From assembly GCF_000282635.1 (NCBI RefSeq), contig NZ_AKIW01000166.1, positions 30,850 through 94,849 of the forward strand: a stretch of DNA of 64,000 nt, written 5' to 3'. Shown here in pieces: positions 8,999 to 17,752 of this stretch (position 1 is its first letter; each line of letters begins with the position of its first letter). This DNA is from Variovorax sp. CF313. Its GTDB lineage: Bacteria; Pseudomonadota; Gammaproteobacteria; Burkholderiales; Burkholderiaceae_C. The notes beneath the pieces were generated by a model. The model made no database searches. It was not told where the DNA came from and saw only the letters and a program-made list of their open reading frames with translations. A program made the position numbers and the translations under genes.

Positions 8999-10225
8999 TC
9001 AGTTGTTTCGTGAGGGCTGCGCGCGGGCCGAAGCTGCTTGCCGGGCCTGGTGCAGCGCACCGGCAAAGCTGGGTGCTTCGGGAGGCGATGCCGTCGCGAC
9101 GGTCGCAAGACCGGGGGCCGGATGCATCAGGGCAAGCGTGTGCCTCAGCACGGCGGCTTCCTGCGGCGCCGACCAGTCGCGCGGACTGGCCTTGCCGGCG
9201 TGGAGGTCGGTGCGCCACGACGCGTCGATGAAATCGGCGATATCGCTCTCCCGGCTCAACCCCATCCCGGCGCCATGGCCCAGCAGGTGAGCCATGGTCA
9301 TGCCATCGGGCTGTCTGCCTACGGGCACTTGCCGCGACGCCATGCGAAACCATGCCCTGTTGCCCGCGGATGCACTGTGGGCGGCATGCCACTGGGCCAG
9401 GTGCAGAAGGTGGCGCATGGCCTCGCGGGATGGCAGCCGCCCGGGCGCCTGCAGCGATGCTCGCGCCAAGGCGAAACGACTGGCGATGAACCACTCGGGC
9501 TGATGTCCTGATGCGTCCTCGGTGCCGTCGGTTTCATCGCCCTGGCCGAAGGCTTCGGCGCTCGCCCACGGTCCCCAAGGTTGCTCCAGGGACCACCATT
9601 CGGTGACCGGCCCAAGCCACGAAGATCGCTGCGCGTCGTCGAGCACAGGCCACACGCGCTGCATGACGCGGGCATCCTGATAGCGAAACAGCTTGTCGTG
9701 GCCATCTATTGGCGAAGTCTGAAACCCCAGGCAGTTCCAATGCATCGCGATGGTCGCGGGTGTCGCGGGGCTGAAAACGACGCCGCACAGCGTCTGTTCG
9801 GCCAGGCGCCGCCGCGCCTGCTGCCAGGCCGAAGCAAGCGCGACTGCGAGGGTGCGAAGCACTGCCCGGGTCTGGTCGCAAGGTGCGTCCGAGGTCCAGT
9901 CCGCGGGGAGCGGCACCAGGGTAGGCGCGGCTTCGGGTCGGTCCTTGTAGATCTCGTCGGGCACGTCGGCTCGTTCGTCAGCCAGCGTGGGATGGTGCTC
10001 CTGCAGGTGGGCAGCCAGCGGGTTGGCCTCCCAGCGTTCGAGCACCAGGCAGGCGTGCAATGAAGCCGGCATGAGGCCGCCGAGCATCGGACGTGCGGCT
10101 GTGGATGCGAAAGCTGTCTGCGCCTTGATGAAGCCGCTTTGCAGGCGGCGCAGCAAAGCCCATGTGTCAAGCGAAGGCGAGGTCGAGGGCGTGCGCCTGG
10201 GGTCGCGAGGATCAGTGGCGCTCAT
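8999..10225 (-). CDS. DUF4123 domain protein, T6SS effector adaptor
   Basis: A 408-aa protein between vgrG and the VasX-like effector. The start chosen is the ATG at 10225, 13 bases after the vgrG stop. The N-terminal half has the DUF4123 pattern: HACLVLERW, NPLAAHLQEHHPTLADE and, near the middle, VFRYQD-like text (KLFRYQDARVMQRVWPVLDDAQR). The C-terminal part (about 260-408) is His/Trp-rich and not assigned. DUF4123 proteins (Tap/TEC, VasW) load a cognate effector on the VgrG tip. The position makes this the loader for the 6111-8993 protein. An open frame continues upstream to 10507 but overlaps vgrG and is arginine/serine-rich. Confidence 0.82.
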   Translation of the reverse strand: MSATDPRDPRRTPSTSPSLDTWALLRRLQSGFIKAQTAFASTAARPMLGGLMPASLHACLVLERWEANPLAAHLQEHHPTLADERADVPDEIYKDRPEAAPTLVPLPADWTSDAPCDQTRAVLRTLAVALASAWQQARRRLAEQTLCGVVFSPATPATIAMHWNCLGFQTSPIDGHDKLFRYQDARVMQRVWPVLDDAQRSSWLGPVTEWWSLEQPWGPWASAEAFGQGDETDGTEDASGHQPEWFIASRFALARASLQAPGRLPSREAMRHLLHLAQWHAAHSASAGNRAWFRMASRQVPVGRQPDGMTMAHLLGHGAGMGLSRESDIADFIDASWRTDLHAGKASPRDWSAPQEAAVLRHTLALMHPAPGLATVATASPPEAPSFAGALHQARQAASARAQPSRNN

Positions 10226-10238
10226 GGCTTTCTTCGCA

Positions 10239-12626
10239 TCAGCGCGAGGCGGATGCGCCGCCTGCGGCATCGCTGTTCTGCAATTCGCATCGGGCTTCAT
10301 AGCCCTTCGGCGGCGGCATGTTCTTGGGCCCCACGAGGTTGTGCGAGGCCGCATGTTCGCGCCACAGGCCCTGGGTGCAGTGCTCGATGCCCGAGGCGTT
10401 CCAGCGGCTGAAGCTGCCGCCGCCGTTGACGACCACCTCTTCGCGCGCGGCAATGATGATCCTCTCGCCTTCGAGCCTGATGCCGAGCCTGGCGATGATG
10501 TTGACACTGCTCTTCAGAGCCCGGATGTCGATGTCCTCGTTCGCGGCGCACAGCCGCATGCCTGCCTTGTGGGCGAACAGGCGCACTGCGTCCTTGGCAC
10601 TGGTCAGGAAGCTCTTGCCGGAGCTGATGCTCGTGTGCCCGCCACTGGTGAAGGCGGTGTGCTCGGTGCTCATCAGATGGGTGGAGCCCGCGGCGGCGCT
10701 CTGGATGCCGGCGGGGCTGGCCAGCGTGAGATGGGGCTCTTCAAATTCGGGGAAGACGCCTTGCGCCGGGTTGCCGCCGTGGCCCTTGAGAGCATCGTTC
10801 TGCTCCTTCAGGGTTTTCGTGACCGCATCCTGATCGCCGGCCTCGTGGGCCTGGGCCTCCATCGCCGCCTGGCTGAGCCCTTCGTGCATATCCCGGCCTT
10901 GCGTGAGGCGCGCGAGCGTCTCGGGCATATCGGTAGTGTGACCGTGCGCGTCGGGGCGCGCCTCGGTGGTCAGCAACATTCCCCTGGCGGCGCGCAAGGC
11001 GCCACGGCCATCGGTGCGCAACTCGAAGCCCTGGCCCCGGTCGTCCTTGCGCCCGGCGGTGTCCTCGATGCGGCCTATATGCCCGAGACCGAGGCTGCTG
11101 CTTGAGTGGTCGCTCTTGAGCTGCGCCTGGATTTTTTGCGGCCCGTCGTCCAGTGCGAGATGGTTGCTGCGGCCACCACTGCCGCTGCCGAGTTCGCGGC
11201 TGCGAATGCCCGAGAGGTGCTTCTGGTCCGGTAGCTGCCACGCCGGCATTTCATCGGCATTGTGGGCGCGGCCCACGACGATCGGGTGGTCCGGATCGCC
11301 GTTCAGAAAATTGACGATCACTTCCTGCCCGATGCGAGGCAGCGCGACGTCGCCGAAACTGGCGCCCGCCCAGGATGAGGACACGCGAAGCCAGCAAGAG
11401 GAATGCTCGTTCTTGTGGTCCAGCCGATCCCAGTGGAAATGCACTTTGATGCGGCCAAGCTGATCGACCCAGATGTCTTCGCCGGCCGGGCCGACCACAA
11501 GGGCTGTCTGCGGACCGTTGGTGCGCGGCTTGGGTGTGGTGCGCGCCGGTCGCCACGCGTGGCTCACCGGCTGCGCCTTGAAGGCGAAGCACTGGATGGA
11601 GCCTTCGCCGCCGTCGCCTTCACTGGCTTGAAGGTTCTCCTGCAACTCATAGGCAACGCTGACCAGAAGGTAGCGCAGGTTCTGGTCGGCCCTCGGATGC
11701 CTGGAGAGTTCAAAGATGTAGCCCGGCGCAAGATTGCGCCGATTGGAAGAGCCGCGTGCCTGAATGCGCTCGCTCTGTTGCTCTTCGGTGCGGATGTGCG
11801 CATAGGCTTCACCGTCGGCCAATTGCGTGTAGCCGCCTGGCCACTCGTACCGCTCGAAGTGGTCGTGATCGTGACCGGCAGGCATGCGTCGACGACTGGA
11901 GATATCCGCGCCGGGTCTGCCGGGGTCGTAGTCATCGGTGTAGTAGAGACCCGAGCGCACCTCTTCGGACATCGTCCATTCGTAGATGCGTTCACCGGCC
12001 TCGAGGCCACCGGTCATGCCGGCGAACGGGTCGACGTGGTAGCGGATCGCCTCGCCGCCAGGCAACGGCCCATGCGAAGTGGCGATGTCGTCTGCAAAGA
12101 CCAGCACGTGCTGCCCGGCTTCATGACGAAACCAGTAGTACATCCCTTCGTGCTCAGCCAGTCGCGAGACGAACGCGAAATCGGTCTCGCCTCCATACTG
12201 GCAGCAATAAGTCCATCGACGGTACTCGCGGCTGAGTTTCTGTTCCATCGGATAACCGTAGGGCCCGAGAACGGCTGCGATGATTTCCGGGACGGTGAGA
12301 TCCTGGAAGATGCGGTAGTCCGAACGCCGTGTGGCCAGCCACAGCCACGGGCGCAGGCGCATCTTGTAAAGGGAGCGACGGTCGTCCTCGTGCGACAGGC
12401 CGAACTGGGTGACGATTCCGCCGAGATGACGGACACGGCCGCTCTCGGTCTGGATCGCCACGGTGGTGTGCTTGCCGAGCAGCGCCTTCGGGTCGACGGC
12501 ATTGCTGGCTGCCAGCAGATCGACCTCGAAGAGGTAGGGCCTGCTCAATTCCTCGGTGCCAACCAGCCGGTGGAACTGGAGTGCTTCGACCAGCGGCGTC
12601 CGGACGGTGACGCGGCGCGATGTCAT
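10239..12626 (-). CDS. vgrG: Type VI secretion tip protein VgrG (TssI) with DUF2345 domain
   Basis: A 795-aa spike protein. The order of domains is standard. A gp27-like base opens with RRVTVRTPL and FHRLVGTEELSRPYLFEVDLL. A gp5-like OB fold follows with QLGRIKVHFHWDR, SSCWLRVSSSWAG, LPRIGQEVIVNFLNGDPD and PIVVGRAHN. A DUF2345 region comes after RAARGMLLTTEA and ends in the AREEVVVNGGGSFSRWNASGIEHCT segment. The ATG at 12626 is chosen because the family normally begins just before this conserved TPL block; an in-frame GTG/ATG pair at 12731/12728 would add about 35 atypical residues. No TssA-M core genes are in the window, so this is an auxiliary vgrG island served by a core cluster elsewhere. 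Confidence 0.93.
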   Translation of the reverse strand: MTSRRVTVRTPLVEALQFHRLVGTEELSRPYLFEVDLLAASNAVDPKALLGKHTTVAIQTESGRVRHLGGIVTQFGLSHEDDRRSLYKMRLRPWLWLATRRSDYRIFQDLTVPEIIAAVLGPYGYPMEQKLSREYRRWTYCCQYGGETDFAFVSRLAEHEGMYYWFRHEAGQHVLVFADDIATSHGPLPGGEAIRYHVDPFAGMTGGLEAGERIYEWTMSEEVRSGLYYTDDYDPGRPGADISSRRRMPAGHDHDHFERYEWPGGYTQLADGEAYAHIRTEEQQSERIQARGSSNRRNLAPGYIFELSRHPRADQNLRYLLVSVAYELQENLQASEGDGGEGSIQCFAFKAQPVSHAWRPARTTPKPRTNGPQTALVVGPAGEDIWVDQLGRIKVHFHWDRLDHKNEHSSCWLRVSSSWAGASFGDVALPRIGQEVIVNFLNGDPDHPIVVGRAHNADEMPAWQLPDQKHLSGIRSRELGSGSGGRSNHLALDDGPQKIQAQLKSDHSSSSLGLGHIGRIEDTAGRKDDRGQGFELRTDGRGALRAARGMLLTTEARPDAHGHTTDMPETLARLTQGRDMHEGLSQAAMEAQAHEAGDQDAVTKTLKEQNDALKGHGGNPAQGVFPEFEEPHLTLASPAGIQSAAAGSTHLMSTEHTAFTSGGHTSISSGKSFLTSAKDAVRLFAHKAGMRLCAANEDIDIRALKSSVNIIARLGIRLEGERIIIAAREEVVVNGGGSFSRWNASGIEHCTQGLWREHAASHNLVGPKNMPPPKGYEARCELQNSDAAGGASASR

Positions 12627-13069
12627 GGCGCGCACCTGCGCAATAGTGCCCTCTGCTGCGAATGGATCACATGAACTCCCTGCTGTTCTTGTTCGGAAGG
12701 TGACAACTGCCGCAACGTTTTGTGCCATCACCGTGGCCGGTCGCGTCCAGTGGCGGCGATTCTGCGGGAATTCACTGGCGCGATGTTGGAATTAGGTCAT
12801 GTTGTGCGATGGTTTTTCTGTGTGTGAGCGGTCGTTGTACGGTGTTGGTTTTAAGAGTCGCATCCAGAGAGCGGCTGTTGGTGCTTTCGTCCGGCATGGC
12901 ACCGGGGACCCGATGCACACGCATGTGGTCCACGCCGACTCCAGCCGGGTCGATGTCCGGATTGAACGGCCTTCTGGCGTTGGTCGTTCCCGGCGTGCAG
13001 GCACGCGGTGGCGGCGCCGATGAGACACCGCCAACACCGGCCCGCTGCCCAGGCCCTGCTGACTCCGGA
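12627..13069. other. 443-bp gap between vgrG and the threonine dehydratase-like gene
   Basis: This holds whatever promoter drives vgrG on the minus strand, but no convincing -35/-10 pair was found. Short frames on both strands across 12772-13119 have no recognisable product. The codon pattern between about 12790 and 13060 is mixed, so it may hold decayed coding sequence. No repeats or transposon ends were noticed. Confidence 0.4.
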
Positions 13070-14053
13070 TTACGAAGCGCTGTGCCCCAGCACCGCGGCA
13101 AACATGCCGGTATCGACATTGCCCCCGCTCAGGCACACGCCCACCGTCTTGCCGCGCCAGCGTTCCTGCTGCTGAAGCGCGCCCGCCAGCGCCGCGGCGC
13201 CCGCGCCCTCGGCCACGTTGTGCGTGTCGCTGAACAGGATGCGCATGGCCTCGGCGATCTCGTCGTCGGTGACGGTGATGACGTCGTCGGCTTCGCGCAG
13301 GATCACCTCGACCGACTCGGGCACCGGCACGCGGCAGGCCATGCCGTCGGCCAGCCGCGTGGTGACGGGCGACTCGACGGGCTTGCCGGCGCGGAAGGAG
13401 TCGCGGTAGGCCGTGGCGTGCGCCGACACCACGCCGATGAGCTTCGTCGACGCGCCGCAATGCGCACGCGCCGCCGCTGCCGCGGCAAAGCCGGAGCCCA
13501 GGCCGATGGGCACGAACAGCACGTCTGGCGGCGTGGCCGACAGTGCGTCGAAGAACTCCACATACGCGGTCGACACGCCGCGCACCAGTTCGCGATGGAA
13601 CGATGGCACGCGGTGCAGGCCGTCGCGCTCGGCCAGCGCGGCCGCGTGCTCGGCAGCCGCCTGGAAGTCGTCGCCATGCTCCACCAGCGTGACGCCGAGC
13701 GCGCGCATCGCGGCGTTCTTCTCGGTCGAATTGCCGTGCGGTACCACGATGGTCGCGCCCAGCCCATGGCGCCGCGCCGCGAAGCCGACCGACTGACCGT
13801 GGTTGCCGCGCGTGGCGCTGATGGCGTGGCGCACGCCCGGCTGCTCGCGCGCCAGGGTCTCGAAGTAGGTCAGCCCGCCGCGGATCTTGAAAGCGCCGGC
13901 CGGCGTGTGGTTCTCGTGCTTGGCCCACACGTTGGCGCCCAGGCGCTGCGACAGAAGCGGCCAGGCGTACTGCGGCGTGGGCGGCATGGCCGCATGCACG
14001 GTGCGCTGCGCGGCTTCGATTTCTTCGCGGGTGAACCTCATCGGGTGTCCCAT
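13070..14053 (-). CDS. Threonine dehydratase-like PLP enzyme (fold type II)
   Basis: A 327-aa pyridoxal-phosphate enzyme of the serine/threonine dehydratase family. The PLP lysine lies in NHTPAGAFKIRGG, the phosphate loop is GLGSGFAAAA, and SATRGNHGQSVG is the conserved Asn-Gly segment that holds the cofactor. The C-terminus ends with VCLSGGNVD, matching the family's SGGN. There is no ACT regulatory domain, so it resembles the short catabolic type (threonine, serine or hydroxyaspartate ammonia-lyase). The ATG at 14053 abuts the TAG of the upstream exporter gene, which indicates translational coupling. A second ATG at 14041 with GGGA before it is possible. It is the last gene of the ten-gene run. 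Confidence 0.85.
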   Translation of the reverse strand: MGHPMRFTREEIEAAQRTVHAAMPPTPQYAWPLLSQRLGANVWAKHENHTPAGAFKIRGGLTYFETLAREQPGVRHAISATRGNHGQSVGFAARRHGLGATIVVPHGNSTEKNAAMRALGVTLVEHGDDFQAAAEHAAALAERDGLHRVPSFHRELVRGVSTAYVEFFDALSATPPDVLFVPIGLGSGFAAAAAARAHCGASTKLIGVVSAHATAYRDSFRAGKPVESPVTTRLADGMACRVPVPESVEVILREADDVITVTDDEIAEAMRILFSDTHNVAEGAGAAALAGALQQQERWRGKTVGVCLSGGNVDTGMFAAVLGHSAS

Positions 14054-14686
14054 CTATTTGCGTTCCGTCAGCGCGACGCGCACGGCCAGGGCAGCGAGCA
14101 CGCTGCCCATGATGTAGCGCTGCGCGCGCAGCCAGCCGGCGCTTTGCGACAGCACGGCCGTGATGCTCGCGGCGCCGACGATCATCACCGTGTTGACCGC
14201 GGCGCTGGCGGTCATTTGCGCGACGCCCAGCTGCATGCTCTGCAGCAGCACCGATCCGCGCTCGGGATGGATGAACTGCGGAAAGAACGAGAGATAGAAC
14301 ATGGCCACCTTCGGGTTCAGCAGGTTCGTCAGAAAGCCCATGCGGAACAGCCTGGCCGGCGGATCGGCCGGCAGCACGCGCGCCTCGAAAGGTGCATTGC
14401 CGCCGGGCCTGACCGCCTGCCACGCGAGCCACAGCAGGTAGGCCGCGCCCGCGATGCGGATCGCGTCGAACGCGAGCGGCACGGCCAGCAGCAGCGCGGT
14501 GAGCCCGAGCGCAGCGGCGAACAGGTGCGCCAGGAAGGCGATCAGCACGCCGCCCAGCGAGATGAGCCCGGCGCGGCGGCCCTGGATCAGCGTGCGCGAG
14601 ACGCAATAGATCATGTTCGGCCCCGGCGTGAGCGCCAGCAGCAGCGAGGCGAGGGCGAACAAGGCGATTTCAGGGAGGCTCAGCAT
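14054..14686 (-). CDS. LysE/RhtB family amino-acid exporter
   Basis: A 210-aa inner-membrane protein with the family start MLSLPEIALFALASLLLALTPGPN: one membrane span into the TPGPN motif. About six hydrophobic spans follow, with FLTNLLNPKVAMFYLSFFPQF in the middle, a conserved block of LysE/RhtB proteins. Such exporters remove homoserine, threonine, lysine or related amino acids. The ATG at 14686 comes 2 bases after the stop of the VOC gene, and the dehydratase gene follows directly. Substrate is unknown; the neighbouring threonine dehydratase-like gene suggests a neutral hydroxy amino acid. Confidence 0.9.
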   Translation of the reverse strand: MLSLPEIALFALASLLLALTPGPNMIYCVSRTLIQGRRAGLISLGGVLIAFLAHLFAAALGLTALLLAVPLAFDAIRIAGAAYLLWLAWQAVRPGGNAPFEARVLPADPPARLFRMGFLTNLLNPKVAMFYLSFFPQFIHPERGSVLLQSMQLGVAQMTASAAVNTVMIVGAASITAVLSQSAGWLRAQRYIMGSVLAALAVRVALTERK

Positions 14687-14688
14687 GG

Positions 14689-15381
14689 TCAGAGTCCTTG
14701 GGATTCGAGGGTGACGGGGCCGCGCGGCGTGTCGAGCACGGCGATGAGGTTGGGCGCTCCGGCAGCGACGGCCATGCCGGTCATGCCGATGGCCGACAGC
14801 GCGGCGGAGAGCGCGGGCGCACGCGGATGCACGGCGCGCAGCGAGCGCATCGAAAGACCCGACGCAGGCATGGCATCGGTCGGATGCACCGGCCCCCACT
14901 GGATCAGCGTGGGCAGCGCGCCGTAGAACAGCCGCTGGCCGTCGTCGCGCACGGTGATCTGCCACTCGAGCCGGCCGGCGGGCGTGTCGCGCGAGGCTTC
15001 GAGCAGCTGGCCGCGGTCGATGTGCGCGTGCTCTTCATGCGCGAGCGCACGCGTTGCCGCATGCGCATCGGGCACGCGGGCGACGAAATGGATCAGCCGC
15101 GGCCCGTGCCGCGCGAGCCCGGCCTGCAGCGCGGCGTCGTCGAGGTCGAACCAGCGGTGCGTCTTGGGGCGCGAGGGCCGCTTGCCCGGCTCGATCGCGA
15201 TGATCTCCGCGTAGGCGGCAGGAAAGGCGTCGCTCGCGATGTTCAGCAGGCGGTTGTGCGTGCCCATCAGCGGATGCGAGCCGCCCGGTGCCGGCGTCAC
15301 GCCGAGCGTCGCTTCGCACCACGCCACGCCCTCGGCGAGCGAGGCGGCGGCAATCACGAGGTGGTCGAGCTGCGCGTGCAT
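14689..15381 (-). CDS. VOC-superfamily protein (glyoxalase-like domain)
   Basis: A 230-aa protein beginning MHAQLDHLVIAAASLAEGVAWCEATLGV, the classic first beta-alpha-beta unit of a VOC domain with a metal-ligand His in LDHLVI. GGSHPLMGTHNRLLNI follows as in the long Glyoxalase_3-like group. A second module runs from about residue 90 (PRLIHFVARVPD). VOC proteins include metal-dependent dioxygenases, isomerases and resistance proteins, so the reaction cannot be given. It is co-directional with PhzF and the LysE exporter, with short gaps on either side. Confidence 0.78.
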   Translation of the reverse strand: MHAQLDHLVIAAASLAEGVAWCEATLGVTPAPGGSHPLMGTHNRLLNIASDAFPAAYAEIIAIEPGKRPSRPKTHRWFDLDDAALQAGLARHGPRLIHFVARVPDAHAATRALAHEEHAHIDRGQLLEASRDTPAGRLEWQITVRDDGQRLFYGALPTLIQWGPVHPTDAMPASGLSMRSLRAVHPRAPALSAALSAIGMTGMAVAAGAPNLIAVLDTPRGPVTLESQGL

Positions 15382-15404
15382 GGTGCGATGGTTCTCGCCG
15401 AGGT

Positions 15405-16328
15405 TCAGAGCGTGACGTGGCCGTCGATGCAGGTCACGGCATCACCGCCGACCCAGATCTTTCCCTCGGGGTCGCGCTCGATGTGGACGCGGCCCGCGCG
15501 GCCCAGGCACTGGCCTTGCGCGGCGAGGTAGCGCTCGGGCATGTGGCCGTCGGCGATCAGCCATTCGGCCAGGCTCGCGTTGAGGCTGCCGGTGACCGGG
15601 TCTTCCTGCACGCCGATGGGTTCGGCGAAGGCGCGCACTTCGAGGTCGATCTTCGCGCCGTCGTCGTAAGCGGCCGCCGGGCGGTTGCCGAAGGCGCGCG
15701 CCTCGCGGTTCGAGCGGCCGATCAGCGGCGAGGTGTCGAGCGCGGCGGGCACGCCGGCCACACCCGCCTTCACGCCCAGCTCCTTGAGCATGCGGTGATC
15801 GGGCGCGAGCGCCAGCACGGCGTCGGCATCGTTGACCAGCAGGCCGAACCAGACCGGGCCGTTGTCGAGCACCTGCGCCGCGATGATCTGCTGCGCCTTC
15901 AGGCCCAGCGCGCCGGCCACCTTGGCCAGCAGCGCGGGGCTCGGGGCGCTGCGCCTGAGCGGCGGCGCGGCGAAGGCCAGGCGGCTGCCTTCACGGCGCA
16001 GCGGCACGAGGCCGGCGCCGCACTGCTGCACCACGAGGCCGGCGGCCTTCGGCTTGCCGCCGGCCTGCAGCCACGCATGGCAGCTGCCGATGGTCGGATG
16101 GCCGGCGAACGGCAACTCGCCGCCGGGCGTGAAGATGCGCACGCGGTAGTCGGCGCCCGGGTCGGTGGGCGGCAGCAGGAAGGTGGTCTCGGACAGGTTG
16201 GTCCACTGCGCGAAGCGCTGCATCGCGGCGTCGTCGAGGTCCGTGCCGTCGATGACGACGGCGAGCGGATTGCCGCGGTAGGCCGTGGCGGTGAAGACGT
16301 CGACTTGCTTGAAGGGGCGGGATTTCAT
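15405..16328 (-). CDS. PhzF family isomerase/epimerase
   Basis: A 307-aa protein with both symmetrical lobes of the PhzF/diaminopimelate-epimerase fold. The opening FKQVDVFTATAYRGNPLAVV, the catalytic Glu in NLSETTFLLPP, FTPGGELPFAGHPTIGS, and the second-lobe motif QEDPVTGSLNASLAEWLI are all present. Known members isomerise a phenazine precursor, but most PhzF homologues have unknown substrates, and no phenazine genes are near. The start at 16328 gives the normal N-terminus. It lies 23 bases upstream of the VOC gene and downstream of an intergenic hairpin repeat. Confidence 0.87.
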   Translation of the reverse strand: MKSRPFKQVDVFTATAYRGNPLAVVIDGTDLDDAAMQRFAQWTNLSETTFLLPPTDPGADYRVRIFTPGGELPFAGHPTIGSCHAWLQAGGKPKAAGLVVQQCGAGLVPLRREGSRLAFAAPPLRRSAPSPALLAKVAGALGLKAQQIIAAQVLDNGPVWFGLLVNDADAVLALAPDHRMLKELGVKAGVAGVPAALDTSPLIGRSNREARAFGNRPAAAYDDGAKIDLEVRAFAEPIGVQEDPVTGSLNASLAEWLIADGHMPERYLAAQGQCLGRAGRVHIERDPEGKIWVGGDAVTCIDGHVTL

Positions 16329-16368
16329 TGGAGACTCGGGAGGATCAGATCAATGGGCGATGTCAGTC

Positions 16369-16443
16369 GGGGAATACCGTGGAGCCGGCCTTGCCGGGCC
16401 GCAGGGGGTGGCGAAGCGACACGAAGTGCGTGGAGACCGGGGG
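16369..16443 (-). repeat. Comamonadaceae-type intergenic hairpin repeat, copy 1
   Basis: Read on the minus strand, this begins right after the GST stop codon and matches the copies at 52376 and 63915. Shared blocks in order are ACCCCC, GCACTTCGTGTCG, a C-run, GGCCCGGC(A)AGGCCGG and TCCACGGT.TTCCC. Copy 1 lacks the roughly 20-base middle hairpin arm of copy 2. The GGC/GCC segment can fold. It fills most of the 115-bp gap in an otherwise tightly packed run, so it may act as an attenuator or 3'-end structure. Confidence 0.75.
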
Positions 16444-17085
16444 TCATTCCAGGCTCAGGTCGAGCACGCCGCGCGTGCCCGGGCGGGAAAGCAGTTCGGC
16501 ATACCAGCGCTCGACGTTCGGCCACGTCGGCCGGCGGTATTCGGCGGGGGGCAGGCCGAACCAGCGGTGCGCCTCGCAGCCGATGGGGATGTCGGCCATG
16601 GTGAAGCGCTCGCCGGCCATGTACGGCTGGCGGGCGAGGTGCGCGTCGAGCATTGCGAACAGCGCCTCGCTGGCGCGCACCGAGTCGTCGATGAGCGTCA
16701 ACTGTCGCTCCGACGGCGGCGTGCGCACCCATTGCACGAAGGCGTCGCGGCTCGCGCGGTTGAGCGTGGTCTGCTGCCAGTCCATCCAGCGCTCGGCGTC
16801 GAAGCGCGCGGGCAGCTCGCTCGGGTAGAGGGTGCCGTGCGAATGCTTCGCGCAGAGGTAGCGCACGATCACGTTCGACTCCCACAGCGTCACGCGCTCG
16901 GCGCCTTCGCCGTCGTCGATGGTGGGCACCATCGCATTCGGGTTGAGCGCGAGGTATTCGGGCGTCTGCACCACGCCGAACCTGCCGCCGGCCTCGGTGC
17001 GCTGGAAGTCGAGCCCGAGTTCCTGTGCGCACCACACCACCTTGCGGACGTTGATCGAACTGATGCGGCCCCAGATGTTGAGCAT
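16444..17085 (-). CDS. Glutathione S-transferase family protein
   Basis: A 213-aa soluble protein with an N-terminal thioredoxin-like domain (MLNIWGRISSINVRKVVW; Ser in the usual catalytic region). The glutathione-gamma-glutamyl binding motif appears as LWESNVIVRYLC (ES-N), after the cis-proline NPNAMVPTIDD. An all-helical C-terminal domain follows, with RFTMADIPIGCEAHRWF matching the conserved N-capping box. Substrates are unknown; roles range from detoxification to isomerisation. The ATG at 17085 is chosen because upstream codons in the same frame lie over the LysE gene. It follows that gene by 14 bases. Confidence 0.88.
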   Translation of the reverse strand: MLNIWGRISSINVRKVVWCAQELGLDFQRTEAGGRFGVVQTPEYLALNPNAMVPTIDDGEGAERVTLWESNVIVRYLCAKHSHGTLYPSELPARFDAERWMDWQQTTLNRASRDAFVQWVRTPPSERQLTLIDDSVRASEALFAMLDAHLARQPYMAGERFTMADIPIGCEAHRWFGLPPAEYRRPTWPNVERWYAELLSRPGTRGVLDLSLE

Positions 17086-17099
17086 GGTCGGTTTCTTTG

Positions 17100-17738
17100 T
17101 CAGCGGGGTGAAGGACGGTCGAGGAAGAGCAGGCGCACGGCCAGCCCCAGCATCACGGCGGCCAGCAGGCCGCTCTGGAACCGTGCCGCACCGGGGCGGC
17201 TGTGCAGCCAGCGGCCGATCTGGCCGCTGCATGCGCCCAGCAGCGTGTTGAAGGCCAGCGCGGCCATCGACAGCAGCACGCCGAGCTGCACCAGCTGCGG
17301 CGGCACGCTGCCGCGCGCCGGATCGACGAACTGCGGCAGGAACACCATGAAGAACAGCAGCGCCTTCGGGTTGACGAGGTTGTTCAGCAGCGCCATGCGC
17401 ACGATGCGCCCGAACCCGGCCGGCTGCGCCTGCGCGCCGATGCGCAAGCCGCCACCGCTTCGCAGCGCCTGCACTGCCAGCCACACGAGGTACAGCGCGC
17501 CCGCATAGCGCAGCACGTCGAACGAGGGCGGCCACGCCGCCACCAGCGCGGTGACGCCTGTGGCGGCGAACAGTGTGTGCACGAGGTCGGCCGCCGAGAT
17601 GCCGAGGGCCGCCGCAAAGCCGCCGCGCGGACCGTGGGCCACGCCGTGCGAGAGCACGAAGGCCATGTTCGGGCCGGGCGACAGGAACAGCGCCAGTACC
17701 GCGAGCAGGAAGAGCGAGAGCGTTGCGAGGCCGATCAA
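17100..17738 (-). CDS. LysE/RhtB family amino-acid exporter
   Basis: A 212-aa membrane protein starting at a TTG (17738) preceded by AGGAG eight bases upstream; no nearby ATG gives the family N-terminus. After the start it reads IGLATLSLFLLAVLALFLSPGPNM, the first span and the SPGPN motif. LLNNLVNPKALLFFMVFLPQFVDP is the conserved mid-protein block. About six spans in all. It is the second of three LysE-type exporters in this run, and not closely similar to the other two. It lies 14 bases downstream of the aminotransferase gene, suggesting export of that enzyme's substrate or product. Confidence 0.88.
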   Translation of the reverse strand: MIGLATLSLFLLAVLALFLSPGPNMAFVLSHGVAHGPRGGFAAALGISAADLVHTLFAATGVTALVAAWPPSFDVLRYAGALYLVWLAVQALRSGGGLRIGAQAQPAGFGRIVRMALLNNLVNPKALLFFMVFLPQFVDPARGSVPPQLVQLGVLLSMAALAFNTLLGACSGQIGRWLHSRPGAARFQSGLLAAVMLGLAVRLLFLDRPSPR

Positions 17739-17752
17739 GGGAGGCTCCTGGG

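Noticed and set aside
6489..9290. A 933-codon open frame on the plus strand
   Set aside because: It lies opposite the VasX-like effector. It is rich in His, Arg and Ala as expected of an antisense shadow in GC-rich DNA, and has no recognisable domain.
12772..13119. Small minus-strand frame (115 codons) upstream of vgrG
   Set aside because: It overlaps the end of the dehydratase-like gene in another frame, starts without a ribosome-binding site, and its product is unlike any protein I know.
12722..14926. A 734-codon plus-strand frame across the dehydratase and LysE genes
   Set aside because: It is antisense to two well-identified genes and is dominated by Arg, His and Ala.
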